A DNA stretch of 64,000 bases, taken from NCBI RefSeq assembly GCF_900112005.1, contig NZ_FOKK01000009.1, positions 42,456-106,455 on the forward strand. Reading direction: 5' to 3'. A program made the translations under genes and the position numbers. This stretch comes from Algoriphagus aquimarinus (GTDB lineage: Bacteria > Bacteroidota > Bacteroidia > Cytophagales > Cyclobacteriaceae). Positions within the stretch are counted from its first letter, which is position 1, and every line of letters begins with the position of its first letter. Below are positions 16,338 through 26,122 of the stretch, piece after piece. Under the pieces are notes generated by a model. It was not told where the DNA came from. It was given only the letters and a program-made list of their open reading frames with translations, and made no database searches.

Positions 16338-16960
16338 CGTGTTGTTGTTATCAGGCTTTGTGGTAGGAAAATATTTTTCAAGTGTTTTTGGTACTTCTTG
16401 GTATAGGCATCTATGCGCTCCTGGGTCACATTCTTCTCCAGATCGTGAAAGTGCACTCCGTTTATGCGTTCCAAAGATAGAAAAGCATTCATCTTATGAA
16501 AGCCAAAAAGAACACCATCGTCAACACTGGTTTGGTCAAAAAATTCCCCCGGAAGCAAAAAGGCACTTTCTGGAGCATTCCAGGTAGTAGTTCCCATGTA
16601 ATATTTGCCTGACAATCTTCCCCCTGTCCCATAGCCTACTTCTGGGTTTTCTGCTTTCCGTCCATCGCTGTAGTACATGCCTTTTCTATGCCCTGCGGTG
16701 AATACCTCATCTATATATTTTTTCAGACCGTTTGGCATCCCAAACCACCAGACCGGGAAATGGTAGATAATCACGTCTGCCCATACGTATTTCTCCACTT
16801 CCTCACTTAGCACATAGGGTTCATTGATATCGGTAGTTTGTAATCCAAATCCATTTTCATCGGCAAAGAATTCTTTGTCCAACTCCAACAATGTTTTATT
16901 GAATTTCCCTGCTGAATGCCCGAATATCTGGCCTCCATTTATTGCAAATACTTTCTTCAT
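16334..16960 (-). CDS. mdaB: NAD(P)H:quinone oxidoreductase, MdaB-like
   Basis: This 208-residue flavodoxin-fold FAD enzyme reduces quinones by two electrons. It shows the GGQIFGHSAGKFN phosphate/FAD loop at the N-terminus, YHFPVWWFGMPNGLKKYIDEVFT near 90, and YGTGGRLSGKYYMGTTTWNAP near 124. I use the start at 16960 (MKKVFAING), because the longer frame begins with residues that do not fit the family. It heads a two-gene operon with the YgiN-like gene (4-bp overlap) and is divergent from a LysR regulator across a 96-bp gap containing a palindrome. Confidence 0.92.
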   Translation of the reverse strand: MKKVFAINGGQIFGHSAGKFNKTLLELDKEFFADENGFGLQTTDINEPYVLSEEVEKYVWADVIIYHFPVWWFGMPNGLKKYIDEVFTAGHRKGMYYSDGRKAENPEVGYGTGGRLSGKYYMGTTTWNAPESAFLLPGEFFDQTSVDDGVLFGFHKMNAFLSLERINGVHFHDLEKNVTQERIDAYTKKYQKHLKNIFLPQSLITTTR

Positions 16961-16990
16961 GTTTAAATCTATTTCGTTTGAAATGCAAAG

Positions 16991-17009
16991 TTTCATGAAA
17001 TACTTTCAT
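16991..17009. promoter_or_regulatory. Candidate LysR operator between mdaB and lysR
   Basis: Overlapping palindromes TTTCATGAAA (16991-17000) and ATGAAA-TAC-TTTCAT (16995-17009) lie in the divergent promoter region. The second fits the T-N11-A form of LysR-type sites. A TACATTTG -7 element for the regulator gene is at 17030-17037. Confidence 0.5.
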
Positions 17010-17056
17010 CATCAAAATAACTTAAGTTGTACATTTGTATCATAATAATTATAGAT

Positions 17057-17968
17057 ATGCAAGTCAACTTAGAGTGGTACCGTACCTTTAAAGCCATATT
17101 TGAAACAGGCACTTTGTCTGCTGCCGCGCAGGAACTGTTCATATCCCAACCGGGTGTGAGTCTGCACCTTAATTCCTTGGAGGCGTATACTGGTTACAAG
17201 ATTTTTGACCGCTCTGCGCGACGCATGGTGCCTACGGAAAAAGGGAAAATTCTCTATAATTTCATTTTGGAGCCCCTGAAAAAACTGGAAGCTGCAGAAC
17301 AGCATTTCCATAAGCGCTCTAAGTCCGAACGAGCCACAATCAGCGTAGGAATGTGTTTTGAAACATTTCAATACACCTTAGAGGAACATATTCCAGGGCT
17401 TCCATTTAACCTGATTATCAAATTCGGAGAATATCCACAGATGCAGCATGATCTGGATAATGGACTGCTTGATTTGATAGTAACTCCGCAAAAGGGGAAT
17501 CAGAAAAACTTAAGCTACCGTCCATTTTCAAAGGAAAAGATTGTGCTGGTTGCGGGTAGCGGAACGGATCGAAAGGAATTGGACTCCTTACTGAAAAAGA
17601 AAGATATTTCCGCGGTAGGCAATTATCTCAAGCAGCAATTGTGGTACAGCACTGCCGGAGACATGGAACACCTGAAAAATTTCTGGTTGAAGAACTTCGG
17701 CGAACATCCCGATTTCAGCCCAAACTACATAGTTCCGAATATCAGCTCTATCATCAGATGTCTAAGTGGAGGCAATGGTTTTTCTGTATTGCCTGATTTT
17801 CTATGCAAAGAAGCAATAGCTTCTGGTAGCATCATGCTGGTGTGGGAAGGCAATCCGCCTTTAGAAAATACGCTGTATTTTGGCACCCGCAGGAAAACAA
17901 TGTACCAGACAGAATTGGAGCAACTCCAAAAGCTTTTTGAAGAAAAGTGGGAGCAGGTACATAGCTAG
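17057..17968 (+). CDS. LysR-family transcriptional regulator
   Basis: This 303-residue regulator has an N-terminal winged HTH (FKAIFETGTLSAAAQELFISQPGVSLHLNSLE, about residues 7-42) and a periplasmic-binding-like effector domain (about 90-295). The start at 17057 (MQVNLEWY) is chosen because the longer frame adds an isoleucine run unlike any LysR N-terminus. It is divergent from the mdaB/ygiN-like operon with a palindromic site between, the usual layout for a LysR gene that controls its neighbour in response to quinone or electrophile stress (inference). A strong bidirectional hairpin follows at 17993-18032. Confidence 0.92.
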   Translation: MQVNLEWYRTFKAIFETGTLSAAAQELFISQPGVSLHLNSLEAYTGYKIFDRSARRMVPTEKGKILYNFILEPLKKLEAAEQHFHKRSKSERATISVGMCFETFQYTLEEHIPGLPFNLIIKFGEYPQMQHDLDNGLLDLIVTPQKGNQKNLSYRPFSKEKIVLVAGSGTDRKELDSLLKKKDISAVGNYLKQQLWYSTAGDMEHLKNFWLKNFGEHPDFSPNYIVPNISSIIRCLSGGNGFSVLPDFLCKEAIASGSIMLVWEGNPPLENTLYFGTRRKTMYQTELEQLQKLFEEKWEQVHS

Positions 17969-17992
17969 GAATTAGTTCTACCTCTATATAAA

Positions 17993-18032
17993 AGAGGGAT
18001 AAAGTTTGACATGTACCATACTTTATCCCTCT
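17993..18032. terminator. Bidirectional terminator between lysR and epimerase genes
   Basis: AGAGGGATAAAGT and ACTTTATCCCTCT form a perfect 13-bp stem with a 14-nt loop between two convergent genes. T-rich sequence flanks it on both strands. Confidence 0.75.
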
Positions 18033-18037
18033 CCTTA

Positions 18038-18931
18038 TTATTCTCCTTTCACGTATTTCCGCCAGTTGTGCTGCTCTTTGAAGCCCAGAACCTCACGGAT
18101 TTTACGATTTGAAAACAAGGCTTCATGCTCTTCCAATTCCCTAGTGATGGGCACTCCTGGAAAGAACTGTTTAGCCAATTCCTTGCTCGGGAGGATCGCA
18201 CCATTATGATCGTTTCCAGCATTGAAAACCTGATAACCAAGGCCGTCTTTCTTCAAACACAAATCCACGATCTGTCCGAGGTCTCGTGCATCTATATAGC
18301 AGAAAGCATTTCTACGACGAACTTCTGGGTTTTTGAAGTAACCTGGAAAGAGTTCAGCGTACTCGTGTGGCTCAATGACATTCCCAATACGCAACGCATA
18401 AATATCAATCCCTGAGCGTCGTTGGAAACTGCGGGCAGTTTTCTCATTTACCACCTTTGATAAGCCGTAGCTATCCATGGGATCCACATCGTAATCCTCT
18501 TCCAAGGGCAGCACATGGGGGTCTGTTTTCCCGTCCGAAAAACAAATACCGTAGGTGGTTTCCGAGGAAGCGATAACAACCTTCTTAATGCCCAGCTTTA
18601 CAGCTGCTTCGATCACATTGTAAGTTCCTATGGTATTGACACGAAAAGTCTCATTGTCAGGATTGATCAAGATTCTTGGTACCGCCGCAAAATGCACCAC
18701 GGCATCAAACTTGGGTACGCCAGTTCCAGCTTCCAACTCACCTAAGCCGGCATAGGAACTCATGGCATTGAACATCTGACCTGAATCCGTAATATCCGCG
18801 ATCAGGTTATCTACCCTTGGATGATCCAAAGGCACCCGATCTACATTCACTACTCTATGTCCTTGATCGAGCAAATAGGCTACTGCATATTTCCCTGCTT
18901 TTCCAGATCCTCCAGTAAAAAGAATTCGCAT
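18038..18931 (-). CDS. NAD-dependent epimerase/dehydratase family protein
   Basis: This 297-residue extended short-chain dehydrogenase has the Rossmann glycine motif GGSGKAGKY (about residues 7-15), VVHFAAVP near 77, the catalytic SSETTYG Ser/Thr region near 120, and YGLSKVVNE (Tyr-x3-Lys) near 156. Substrates of the family are mostly nucleotide sugars or sugar acids; the specific one cannot be told here. The start at 18931 (MRILFTGG) is used because the upstream residues do not belong to the fold. It is monocistronic and ends next to the shared terminator. Confidence 0.88.
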   Translation of the reverse strand: MRILFTGGSGKAGKYAVAYLLDQGHRVVNVDRVPLDHPRVDNLIADITDSGQMFNAMSSYAGLGELEAGTGVPKFDAVVHFAAVPRILINPDNETFRVNTIGTYNVIEAAVKLGIKKVVIASSETTYGICFSDGKTDPHVLPLEEDYDVDPMDSYGLSKVVNEKTARSFQRRSGIDIYALRIGNVIEPHEYAELFPGYFKNPEVRRRNAFCYIDARDLGQIVDLCLKKDGLGYQVFNAGNDHNGAILPSKELAKQFFPGVPITRELEEHEALFSNRKIREVLGFKEQHNWRKYVKGE

Positions 18932-19098
18932 TTTATTTATGTGTTTTTCTTCGTTAACGATGCTTCTACTTGTAGCCTGAGCCTGTAATCGCAACTTCCA
19001 AGTAAAGCATACAAATTAAGGAAAAATCGAAGACTATGTTTTCGGGATAATTAATCCCCTATTTATCAGATGAGAGACGCAGGTGCACCTCCCTCCAC

Positions 19099-20289
19099 TT
19101 ATTCATCTAGGCCATTCAAGTATTTCGCTAAAACGAATCCCATGCTAAAGCAGCCCTGCAACAAATACCCGCCCGTGGGTGCATACCAGTCCAGCATTTC
19201 TCCAATAGCATAGGTATTAGGAATTTTTTTACACTGAAAATTCTCATCTACCTCCTCCAAAGCAATTCCACCAAGACTTGAGATGGCTTCATCCAATCCC
19301 CCAGCGGATTTGATGGTTACGGGGACGGATTTGATAGTTTCCATCAGTAGATCAGGATTCGAAAAAGTAGCTTTTGCTGTGAATTGCTTCAAAAGTCCAA
19401 TCGAGGTGCGGTCAAGATTTAAATCCTTCTTAAGAATATCTGTAACCTTAGCTCGTCCTGCATTCTTGTATTTTGCCCGCAGTTGTTCTACGGACATGGT
19501 GGGCTTTAGGTCCAAATGGATTACAACACTTTCTTGGGTAAGAAGCTTATCCTGAATCTTTTGGCTTAAAGCATAAATGGCATTTCCCTCCAGACCAAAT
19601 TTGGAGATGACCAACTCCCCTGTAGAAAAATGGTTAGCATAAGTCAATGCAATGTTTTTCAAGGGTTTCCCCTCGTGTTTCTCTATGAAATCTTTATCCC
19701 AATCTATCTCAAAAGCACAATTGGCCGCTCTAAATGGCTGCACTTTCACACCACGCTCCTCGAATAGTTTTTTCCAGCCTCCATCTGAGCCAGTCACTTT
19801 CCAGCTGGATCCACCCATCGCAAATATTACGATATCAGAATCTATTGCATCTATATCTTCAAAGGACAATTGCCCCTCCTTATCCCATCCTACCCACTTC
19901 GTACCTAATTTGAAGTCTATTTCTCTACCTGAGATAAATCCCAGGATTTTATTGAGAACCTCGATAGGCTTTAGATCCAATTCTGGAAAAACCCGATTAC
20001 TTGACCCAATAAAGGTGGGGATATCATGCGCATTCAGCCAGTTTATCAAATCCTTATTCGTAAACTGACGAATGATAGGCGCCATAAAGTCACTTGGGAA
20101 GTAGCGCTTTATCAGCTCCTCAATGGAGGAGTTGTAGGTCAGATTCAGTCCACCTTCACCGGCTACCAAAAATTTCCGACCCATAGTTTTTTTCCTCTCA
20201 CACAGGGTCACTTTATACTTCGTAGTGTCCAGCTCAGCGGCAAGTATTAGTGCTGCTGGACCTCCTCCTATTATTGTCAACTTCTTCAT
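19099..20289 (-). CDS. HI0933-family flavoprotein (BaiN-like)
   Basis: This 396-residue FAD-binding oxidoreductase has the N-terminal dinucleotide motif GGGPAALILA (from residue 8), the family sequence GRKFLVAGEGGLNLTYNSS near 40, FAMGGSSWKVTGSDGGW near 163, and the C-terminal GEMLDWYAPTGGYLLQGCFSMG. This is the HI0933/YhiN/BaiN family, whose reaction in most bacteria is unknown. The start at 20289 (MKKLTIIGGG) is chosen because the upstream extension has no family counterpart. The gene is monocistronic on the minus strand. Confidence 0.9.
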   Translation of the reverse strand: MKKLTIIGGGPAALILAAELDTTKYKVTLCERKKTMGRKFLVAGEGGLNLTYNSSIEELIKRYFPSDFMAPIIRQFTNKDLINWLNAHDIPTFIGSSNRVFPELDLKPIEVLNKILGFISGREIDFKLGTKWVGWDKEGQLSFEDIDAIDSDIVIFAMGGSSWKVTGSDGGWKKLFEERGVKVQPFRAANCAFEIDWDKDFIEKHEGKPLKNIALTYANHFSTGELVISKFGLEGNAIYALSQKIQDKLLTQESVVIHLDLKPTMSVEQLRAKYKNAGRAKVTDILKKDLNLDRTSIGLLKQFTAKATFSNPDLLMETIKSVPVTIKSAGGLDEAISSLGGIALEEVDENFQCKKIPNTYAIGEMLDWYAPTGGYLLQGCFSMGFVLAKYLNGLDE

Positions 20290-20628
20290 CTCAGAAAATA
20301 CATGGTTACTTATTTGTGTTTGGGATTTCAGAGATAAGATATTGTAGTGAAATAATTTAGAGTATTCAGGAGAAGATATTTTGATGATCCTTTGAGATAT
20401 ATGGTTTGCAAACAATGAACTGGCCATTTAAAACACCTTTTCTAATATTGCTAGCTCTTCCCTCTTCTCACTAGTTTCACAGTACGACTATAGCTGATCT
20501 CCGCCAAATTACAGTCATATCCATCAAAGTTGCTTGTATTATTAAAGTGAATAACAACCGTATCATGATTCAAGCCTTTACCAATTACAAAAAGGAAGCA
20601 GGATAAGAATATTTGATTATTAAAGTAA

Positions 20629-22884
20629 CTACTCACTTTCTACAATAGCCATACGATACCGTTCAGTGGCCTTTTTTAAGTTTTCAGAAAGAGACTTAAG
20701 CCAGTTCAAGTGATTGGCCATTAGGTATGCTTCCTGAAGTTCATGAAGCGTTTCTGTATCTAATTCGGTATTACCTTGACGGATATTTTCATCTCTCAAA
20801 CTTGATAATTGGTGGTATTTGCCTAACAATTTCTCCTGTGCATCTTCACTATTTTCTTCAGCCACACCTTGCTTTATTTCAGTATGAGCTAAGCTATCGA
20901 ATGAAAACTGTAAGGTGTTAGAAATTTTTTCAATGAGTAGATTAAATTCTTTAGAAGCAGGGGTGGTTTTATGACTGACGATAAAATTACCAATGGATGC
21001 AATAGCTGAAATCATGGTCTGATTGAGCGTCACAATTTCATAAATCAGTTGAAATTCCTTCTGCTTCGACTTTGGGTCTTGGGTTAATCTCTGGAAGGCG
21101 GCATTCAAATTACTTATGGCAAGAAAAGCTTCTTTCCTAGCCACACTATAGGCGTGATTGTTTTTGTTGATATCCTGATATAGCTCATGTGTGGCTAGCA
21201 GGTACTTTCTATTCATTGTTAATGTATTGAGCAGCACTTGCTTTAAATTATTGACTTCCCAACTTGGAAAAATTAAATAATTGGCAACCACAGCGATAAC
21301 TGCCCCTATGATCGTATCAATTACCCGAAATTGAATCACTTCAAAGGCATTAGGATTAATCACGGAATACACAAAAACAATACTAATGGTGATCAATGCA
21401 GCTGAATACTTATAATTCTGCTGGATCAATGAAAATGCCAATATCATCGATACAAATGCCAGCGCAGAATAGACCACTATATTTTGAGTAAGCAAAACAA
21501 TACTTACAGCAAATGCAGCACCTATAAGTGTACCGATGATTCGATCTTTCGAACGTTCTTTGGTTAGCCCATAGCTAGGTCTCATAATGACTATAATGGT
21601 CAGTAAAATCCAATAGCTGTTTTGAATATCAAACAGAAAACCTATGAGATAAGCAACCACAATCGCAATGGTGAGGCGTAACGAATGTCTAAACATGGTG
21701 GAGTCCAGACTGAAATTTTGACTAAGAACATTTAGTCTGTATTCTTGAAGAGTTAAAAAATGACTAGAATCTTCTCTTTTCAGCGATACTACAGAGGCAT
21801 TTTTGACATTTGCCATCACTCGTCTGATAGCCTTTATTTCTTGAAGGATTTGCTCTTGGTAATCGTATAGATTTTTCAACATCAAAGCACCCTCACGAGC
21901 TGCCGGCAATTTGACTGTATCAACGTAATTTGTGATAGATTCATTGGCATTTGATAATGCAGTTAACAAAGTATCCTTATTTGGTATTTTATCCTTTTGA
22001 ATCAATAATTCAGACAAACGTATGAGATGATTCCCCATTATTTTGCTCAATTTCTTTGAAGCTTTAAGAAACTCTTTATGCTTGCCAAAAACCTCATCGA
22101 TCAATTTATAATCCAAGTGTTTTGCCTCTATCAATTCGAAAATACGGATAGAAGAAAGTAGAATGAGAAGTTGCTTTTCTTCATAATGTGACCTTCCAGA
22201 GCGTTTGCGAGATGTCAGCAATGCTTCTCGAAGTGTTTCGTGCTTTTCATTGATTTTATGCTGAAGCACGAATGTTTGTTTAACGTGTTCGTCACGCTTA
22301 GCTTTCCCTGTTAATAATTTGGCTCGTAATTTTAGATACTCACCAATAAGCAGAAGTGTATCCGACAATAACTGATTCTGGTCTTTTACTGGAGCAAGTT
22401 TTTGAAAAACAAAGGATACTACCAAATACCACAGGCCACCAACTCCCATCAAACCAACCTGTACTAAAATCTCATGAGGAGTTTCCTTCTGAATGGCAAA
22501 TGCCATTACCATTGCGAGCAAACCAGAAAAAGAAACTAAAGACGCCCTAAAACCATAAACAGAAATCAGCGAGACAATAAATGAAATAGTTAACAGCGCC
22601 ACTACTAGAAGAGGTAGGAAAGGTTTTGAAAACAGGATGATAGCTGTAATAACCATCGTTAAGCCTATACTGACTAAAATGGCATTGATCTTTCGTTTGA
22701 AACTACCTGGAATATCACCAGGCGCGTTTAAAAAAGTGCCGACTACAACAGCCGGAGCATATTCAACATACCCTAAAAAATATAATACAGCAAAGGGAAC
22801 TGCTATACCTACTCCCAGCCGAATTCCTCGGTCAAAATTGGAGCTTTTTAGAAACAGTTCAAGTAGTTTAAGTTTTTCTTTCAA
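20629..22884 (-). CDS. FUSC-family membrane transporter (YccS/YhfK-like)
   Basis: This 751-residue inner-membrane protein has two sets of hydrophobic helices (about 22-160 and 395-535), each followed by a long helical cytoplasmic region. This matches the YccS arrangement of an N-terminal FUSC domain and a second FUSC-like domain (SYWILLTIIVIMRPSYGLTKERSKDRIIGT is the characteristic stretch after residue 412). The family resembles aromatic acid and fusaric acid exporters; the substrate here is unknown. It lies alone, upstream of the flavoprotein gene. A short overlapping open frame at its 3' end is probably not a gene. Confidence 0.9.
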   Translation of the reverse strand: MKEKLKLLELFLKSSNFDRGIRLGVGIAVPFAVLYFLGYVEYAPAVVVGTFLNAPGDIPGSFKRKINAILVSIGLTMVITAIILFSKPFLPLLVVALLTISFIVSLISVYGFRASLVSFSGLLAMVMAFAIQKETPHEILVQVGLMGVGGLWYLVVSFVFQKLAPVKDQNQLLSDTLLLIGEYLKLRAKLLTGKAKRDEHVKQTFVLQHKINEKHETLREALLTSRKRSGRSHYEEKQLLILLSSIRIFELIEAKHLDYKLIDEVFGKHKEFLKASKKLSKIMGNHLIRLSELLIQKDKIPNKDTLLTALSNANESITNYVDTVKLPAAREGALMLKNLYDYQEQILQEIKAIRRVMANVKNASVVSLKREDSSHFLTLQEYRLNVLSQNFSLDSTMFRHSLRLTIAIVVAYLIGFLFDIQNSYWILLTIIVIMRPSYGLTKERSKDRIIGTLIGAAFAVSIVLLTQNIVVYSALAFVSMILAFSLIQQNYKYSAALITISIVFVYSVINPNAFEVIQFRVIDTIIGAVIAVVANYLIFPSWEVNNLKQVLLNTLTMNRKYLLATHELYQDINKNNHAYSVARKEAFLAISNLNAAFQRLTQDPKSKQKEFQLIYEIVTLNQTMISAIASIGNFIVSHKTTPASKEFNLLIEKISNTLQFSFDSLAHTEIKQGVAEENSEDAQEKLLGKYHQLSSLRDENIRQGNTELDTETLHELQEAYLMANHLNWLKSLSENLKKATERYRMAIVESE

Positions 22885-23030
22885 GCGGCTTTAGCATGTG
22901 ATTTATAAAGTTAAGATAATTAGGTAAGGGAAGCATAGACTGATAAAATCATTCCATTTACTCAAAAAAAGGGTATTTGATAAAAGTGCCAATAGAATTC
23001 CTTAGAACTGACATAATAGCAAGAGCCTAT

Positions 23031-23672
23031 TTAAGGCAAGGCTATAACCTCATCTGAAAACACTGGGTAAATCTTGGCTCCAGCAGCCTTTTTCAAAATA
23101 TGAAGCCCGGTCAACTGTCCAAAGGCAGGTAGAATTAAACATTGATTATGGTAGTGAAAACAGGGCAAGCGAAAGCTTTGTCTTCCTTTGGCCTTAATCA
23201 ATACACCGGGATGAATGTGACCTACAATATTCAACTTATCTTCCTCCACTATTGCTTCTGGTTCATGAGTGAAAAGCAGATACTTTCCCACTTCAAACTC
23301 ATCGACAACCTCAATAGAAGTATCATCCATCACTGAAGCAGCGAGAATATCGTGATTCCCCTTGGTCAAAATAAAACGAATAGCTGGGTGACATAGAAGA
23401 AATCCCTTCAAACCCTCCCACTCCTTATTCAGAGAACTATGGAATAAATCTCCCAGAAAAACCACAGTGGTAGGTTTTAAAGACATAATCAACTCATCCA
23501 TTCTCTGCAGATCAGGGGAAATTTCTGGCAGAGGAATCATTATACCTTCCTTGCGGAAATGAGATGCTTTTCCCAGATGGAGATCCGCCACCACAAGAAT
23601 CTGATGTTCAGGCAAAAAAGCGACTTTCTCTGGTAATAATTGAATTAATTCCTCCTTGTAATAAAAATCCAT
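23031..23672 (-). CDS. pdeM: Ligase-associated DNA damage response endonuclease PdeM
   Basis: This 213-residue metallophosphoesterase has a complete active-site set: ADLHLGK (Asp30, His32), GDLFHS (Asp75), GNHD (Asn106-Asp108), THEPE near 135 and GHIHPG (His152, His154). It is the PdeM member of the four-gene ligase-associated repair cluster and is its last gene here, 17 bp after the helicase. In the characterised family this group acts as a Mn-dependent nuclease or phosphodiesterase on damaged DNA ends. It is cytoplasmic. It is annotated by motif plus context, and both agree. Confidence 0.95.
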   Translation of the reverse strand: MDFYYKEELIQLLPEKVAFLPEHQILVVADLHLGKASHFRKEGIMIPLPEISPDLQRMDELIMSLKPTTVVFLGDLFHSSLNKEWEGLKGFLLCHPAIRFILTKGNHDILAASVMDDTSIEVVDEFEVGKYLLFTHEPEAIVEEDKLNIVGHIHPGVLIKAKGRQSFRLPCFHYHNQCLILPAFGQLTGLHILKKAAGAKIYPVFSDEVIALP

Positions 23673-23689
23673 AGTTCATCTGGGAGCTA

Positions 23690-26122
23690 TTATTTCTCCA
23701 ATCTGTCTTTAAGTTTTCCCAAACGGGTTTGCCAATCTTCGTTGCTGTACCTTTCCCGGAAGGATTCTGCGAAAATAGGAAAAGAAAAGGGAGTTAGGCG
23801 TGAAGGAAAAGTCAAATTAATGGCATGGGTGCTGATCCTCACGAAGGCTGCATACATACGAGCAGACTCCAATTGAAAATCCATCACTTCATCATAAGCT
23901 TGTCTAAGCAATAAGTTTCCCGGATCGTAATCTTCAAAAACGGAAAAGAATAAAGCTGAATTGGCTTGCAGATGTCTTGTTTTGATTGGTTTGCCCGGAT
24001 ATCCCTGAAAAACCAAACCGGCAATGCTGGCAATATCCCTAAATCTTCTGCGAGCCATCTCAGTGGTATTGATACCAAGTCGAATGTCAGACACCAAATC
24101 ATCTGTACTAAACAAGCCTAGCTCCAATGCTTCCTCCACTGGAATTGGAGAATCGCTCAGCAACTCAAATCCATACTCATTAGTAGCAATACTAAAAGTC
24201 GCAGGTTTGATTTTACTCAGTCGAAATGCAATCACCGCGGCCATTCCCTCATGAACAAATTTCCCCTCAAAAGGATAGACAAAAAGATGGAACCCATATT
24301 TGGTCTGAATATTTTCTATTAAAAGAGTGCCTTCAGCAGGAAGAGCAGAAAGCTCTCTCTGCTTTTCAAATAGCGGACTCAAAAACTGTAACTCAGGGCT
24401 TTTCAATTTCACAGGATTATGGATTACATCCATGGAATGACGTAGAGCTACACCCAAGTCTGCGGAAAGTGGCAACCTTCCTCCCATCCACGATGGCACA
24501 GCACCTTTCTTACCCGAACTGCTTCTTACAATCGCCTGCATTTCCCGCACCATCACCAGCTCCAGATTTCTTCCCGAAAACCAAAAGGTATCCCCAGGTT
24601 TCAGTTTAGAGATAAACCATTCTTCTATAGTTCCCAAGTATTTTCCGCTCATAAACTTCACTTGTATCATCGCATCACTGACGATAGTTCCGATGTTGAG
24701 CAAATGTCTATGGGCAATTCTGCGACTTGTGACCTTGAAAACTCCCTCTTCCGAAACTACCTTATGGAATTCATCATACGCTCCTAGCGAACGACCGCCT
24801 TTGGTGATCATAAGCAGGCATTCGTTGAACTCATCCTGAGTAATGGAAGAAAAGCAATGCGTATTCTTCACTTCATTGTACGTTTCCTCCGCTTTAAATC
24901 CTTCGGAAATTGCCAGCGTGACCAAGTATTGAATCAACACATCAAAGGAGCGGATGTATGGAATTCTACGTTCCATCATCCCTTCCTTCACTGCGAATTT
25001 GAGCGAAGCTCCCTCCATTATCTCTAGGGAATGAGTGGGTAAGAAATAAATGCGACTTAAAGCTCCAGGCTGGTGTCCACTTCTTCCTGCTCTCTGGAGA
25101 AAACGGGCGATTCCCTTCGGAGATCCTATCTGCACAACCGTATCAACAGGCCTGAAGTCTACCCCAAGATCCAAACTACTGGTACAGATCACAGCTTTCA
25201 AACTACCCTCATGCAACGCTGCCTCCACCCACATGCGAATCTCATTACTCAGCGAACCATGATGAAGCGCAATCGCTCCCGCCCAGTCGGGCTTAAGCTC
25301 AAGCAACTGTCTATACCAGATCTCTGCTTGCGAACGTGTATTCGTGAACAACAAGGTGGATTGGCTCTTCTCAATGATAGGAATGACCGTTTCAGCCATG
25401 TGAACGCCCAGATGTCCTGCCCATGGGAATTTCTCCAGTACCTCAGGTAGCAAGGTTTCTATCTGCAACTTCTTTTTAATCGCTGATTTGATCATCACAC
25501 CTGAATTCTCCGGGCCTAGAAGTATGTCTTGAGCCTCTTCCAAATTCCCAATAGTGGCGGAAATCCCCCAGATCTTTAACTTTGGATTGAGGGCTTTTAA
25601 ACGGCTTAGTGCCAGCTCGATTAGCACACCTCTTTTACTGCCCATCAGCTCGTGCCACTCGTCTACTACCACAAATTCCAGATCAGAGAAGTACTCCGTA
25701 TATCCTTTGCCGGCTAGCAAAATATGCACACTTTCAGGTGTGGTGACTAGCGCTTGAGGGGGCTTCTTCTTTTGTGCTTGTCGTATTTTAGTAGAAGTAT
25801 CACCAGTTCGTAAACCTATCTGATAATCAAGAGCCAAATCATCACTCACCAAGGTAGTAGCGGAATGTATCTCACTGGATAAAGCTCTTAATGGTGTAAT
25901 CCAGAGACAATGCAACTTTCGAGTATCCTTGCCTTTTTTTACTTTTCGCTGTATGTAGTAATGATGCAAAACGCCAAACCAAATAGCCATGGTCTTCCCA
26001 TAGCCAGTCGGAGCATTCAATAAACCCGAGCGGCCTTTGGCCATGGCAGACCAAGTCTTTTTCTGAAAGGCATGCGCAGTCCATCCCTGGTTGGAAAACC
26101 ATACATCAGCGAAGCTATTCAT
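23690..26122 (-). CDS. Ligase-associated DEXH-box DNA helicase (Lhr-like)
   Basis: This 810-residue superfamily 2 helicase has a Walker A NAPTGYGKT (about 36-44), the DEWH box at 154-157, SATIG near 183 and motif VI QRAGRSGH near 340, followed by an Lhr-core winged-helix/beta region. It belongs to the ligase-associated branch, which is shorter than full Lhr. Its start overlaps the ligase stop by 4 bp, and pdeM follows after 17 bp. The likely role is unwinding or remodelling DNA at lesions that the neighbouring ligase, exonuclease and PdeM process. Confidence 0.95.
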   Translation of the reverse strand: MNSFADVWFSNQGWTAHAFQKKTWSAMAKGRSGLLNAPTGYGKTMAIWFGVLHHYYIQRKVKKGKDTRKLHCLWITPLRALSSEIHSATTLVSDDLALDYQIGLRTGDTSTKIRQAQKKKPPQALVTTPESVHILLAGKGYTEYFSDLEFVVVDEWHELMGSKRGVLIELALSRLKALNPKLKIWGISATIGNLEEAQDILLGPENSGVMIKSAIKKKLQIETLLPEVLEKFPWAGHLGVHMAETVIPIIEKSQSTLLFTNTRSQAEIWYRQLLELKPDWAGAIALHHGSLSNEIRMWVEAALHEGSLKAVICTSSLDLGVDFRPVDTVVQIGSPKGIARFLQRAGRSGHQPGALSRIYFLPTHSLEIMEGASLKFAVKEGMMERRIPYIRSFDVLIQYLVTLAISEGFKAEETYNEVKNTHCFSSITQDEFNECLLMITKGGRSLGAYDEFHKVVSEEGVFKVTSRRIAHRHLLNIGTIVSDAMIQVKFMSGKYLGTIEEWFISKLKPGDTFWFSGRNLELVMVREMQAIVRSSSGKKGAVPSWMGGRLPLSADLGVALRHSMDVIHNPVKLKSPELQFLSPLFEKQRELSALPAEGTLLIENIQTKYGFHLFVYPFEGKFVHEGMAAVIAFRLSKIKPATFSIATNEYGFELLSDSPIPVEEALELGLFSTDDLVSDIRLGINTTEMARRRFRDIASIAGLVFQGYPGKPIKTRHLQANSALFFSVFEDYDPGNLLLRQAYDEVMDFQLESARMYAAFVRISTHAINLTFPSRLTPFSFPIFAESFRERYSNEDWQTRLGKLKDRLEK

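Noticed and set aside
20451-20636. Short minus-strand open frame after the FUSC gene
   Set aside because: It overlaps the FUSC stop by 8 bp and shows no recognisable family. Its N-terminal part looks like read-through of non-coding sequence. A tiny real gene cannot be excluded.
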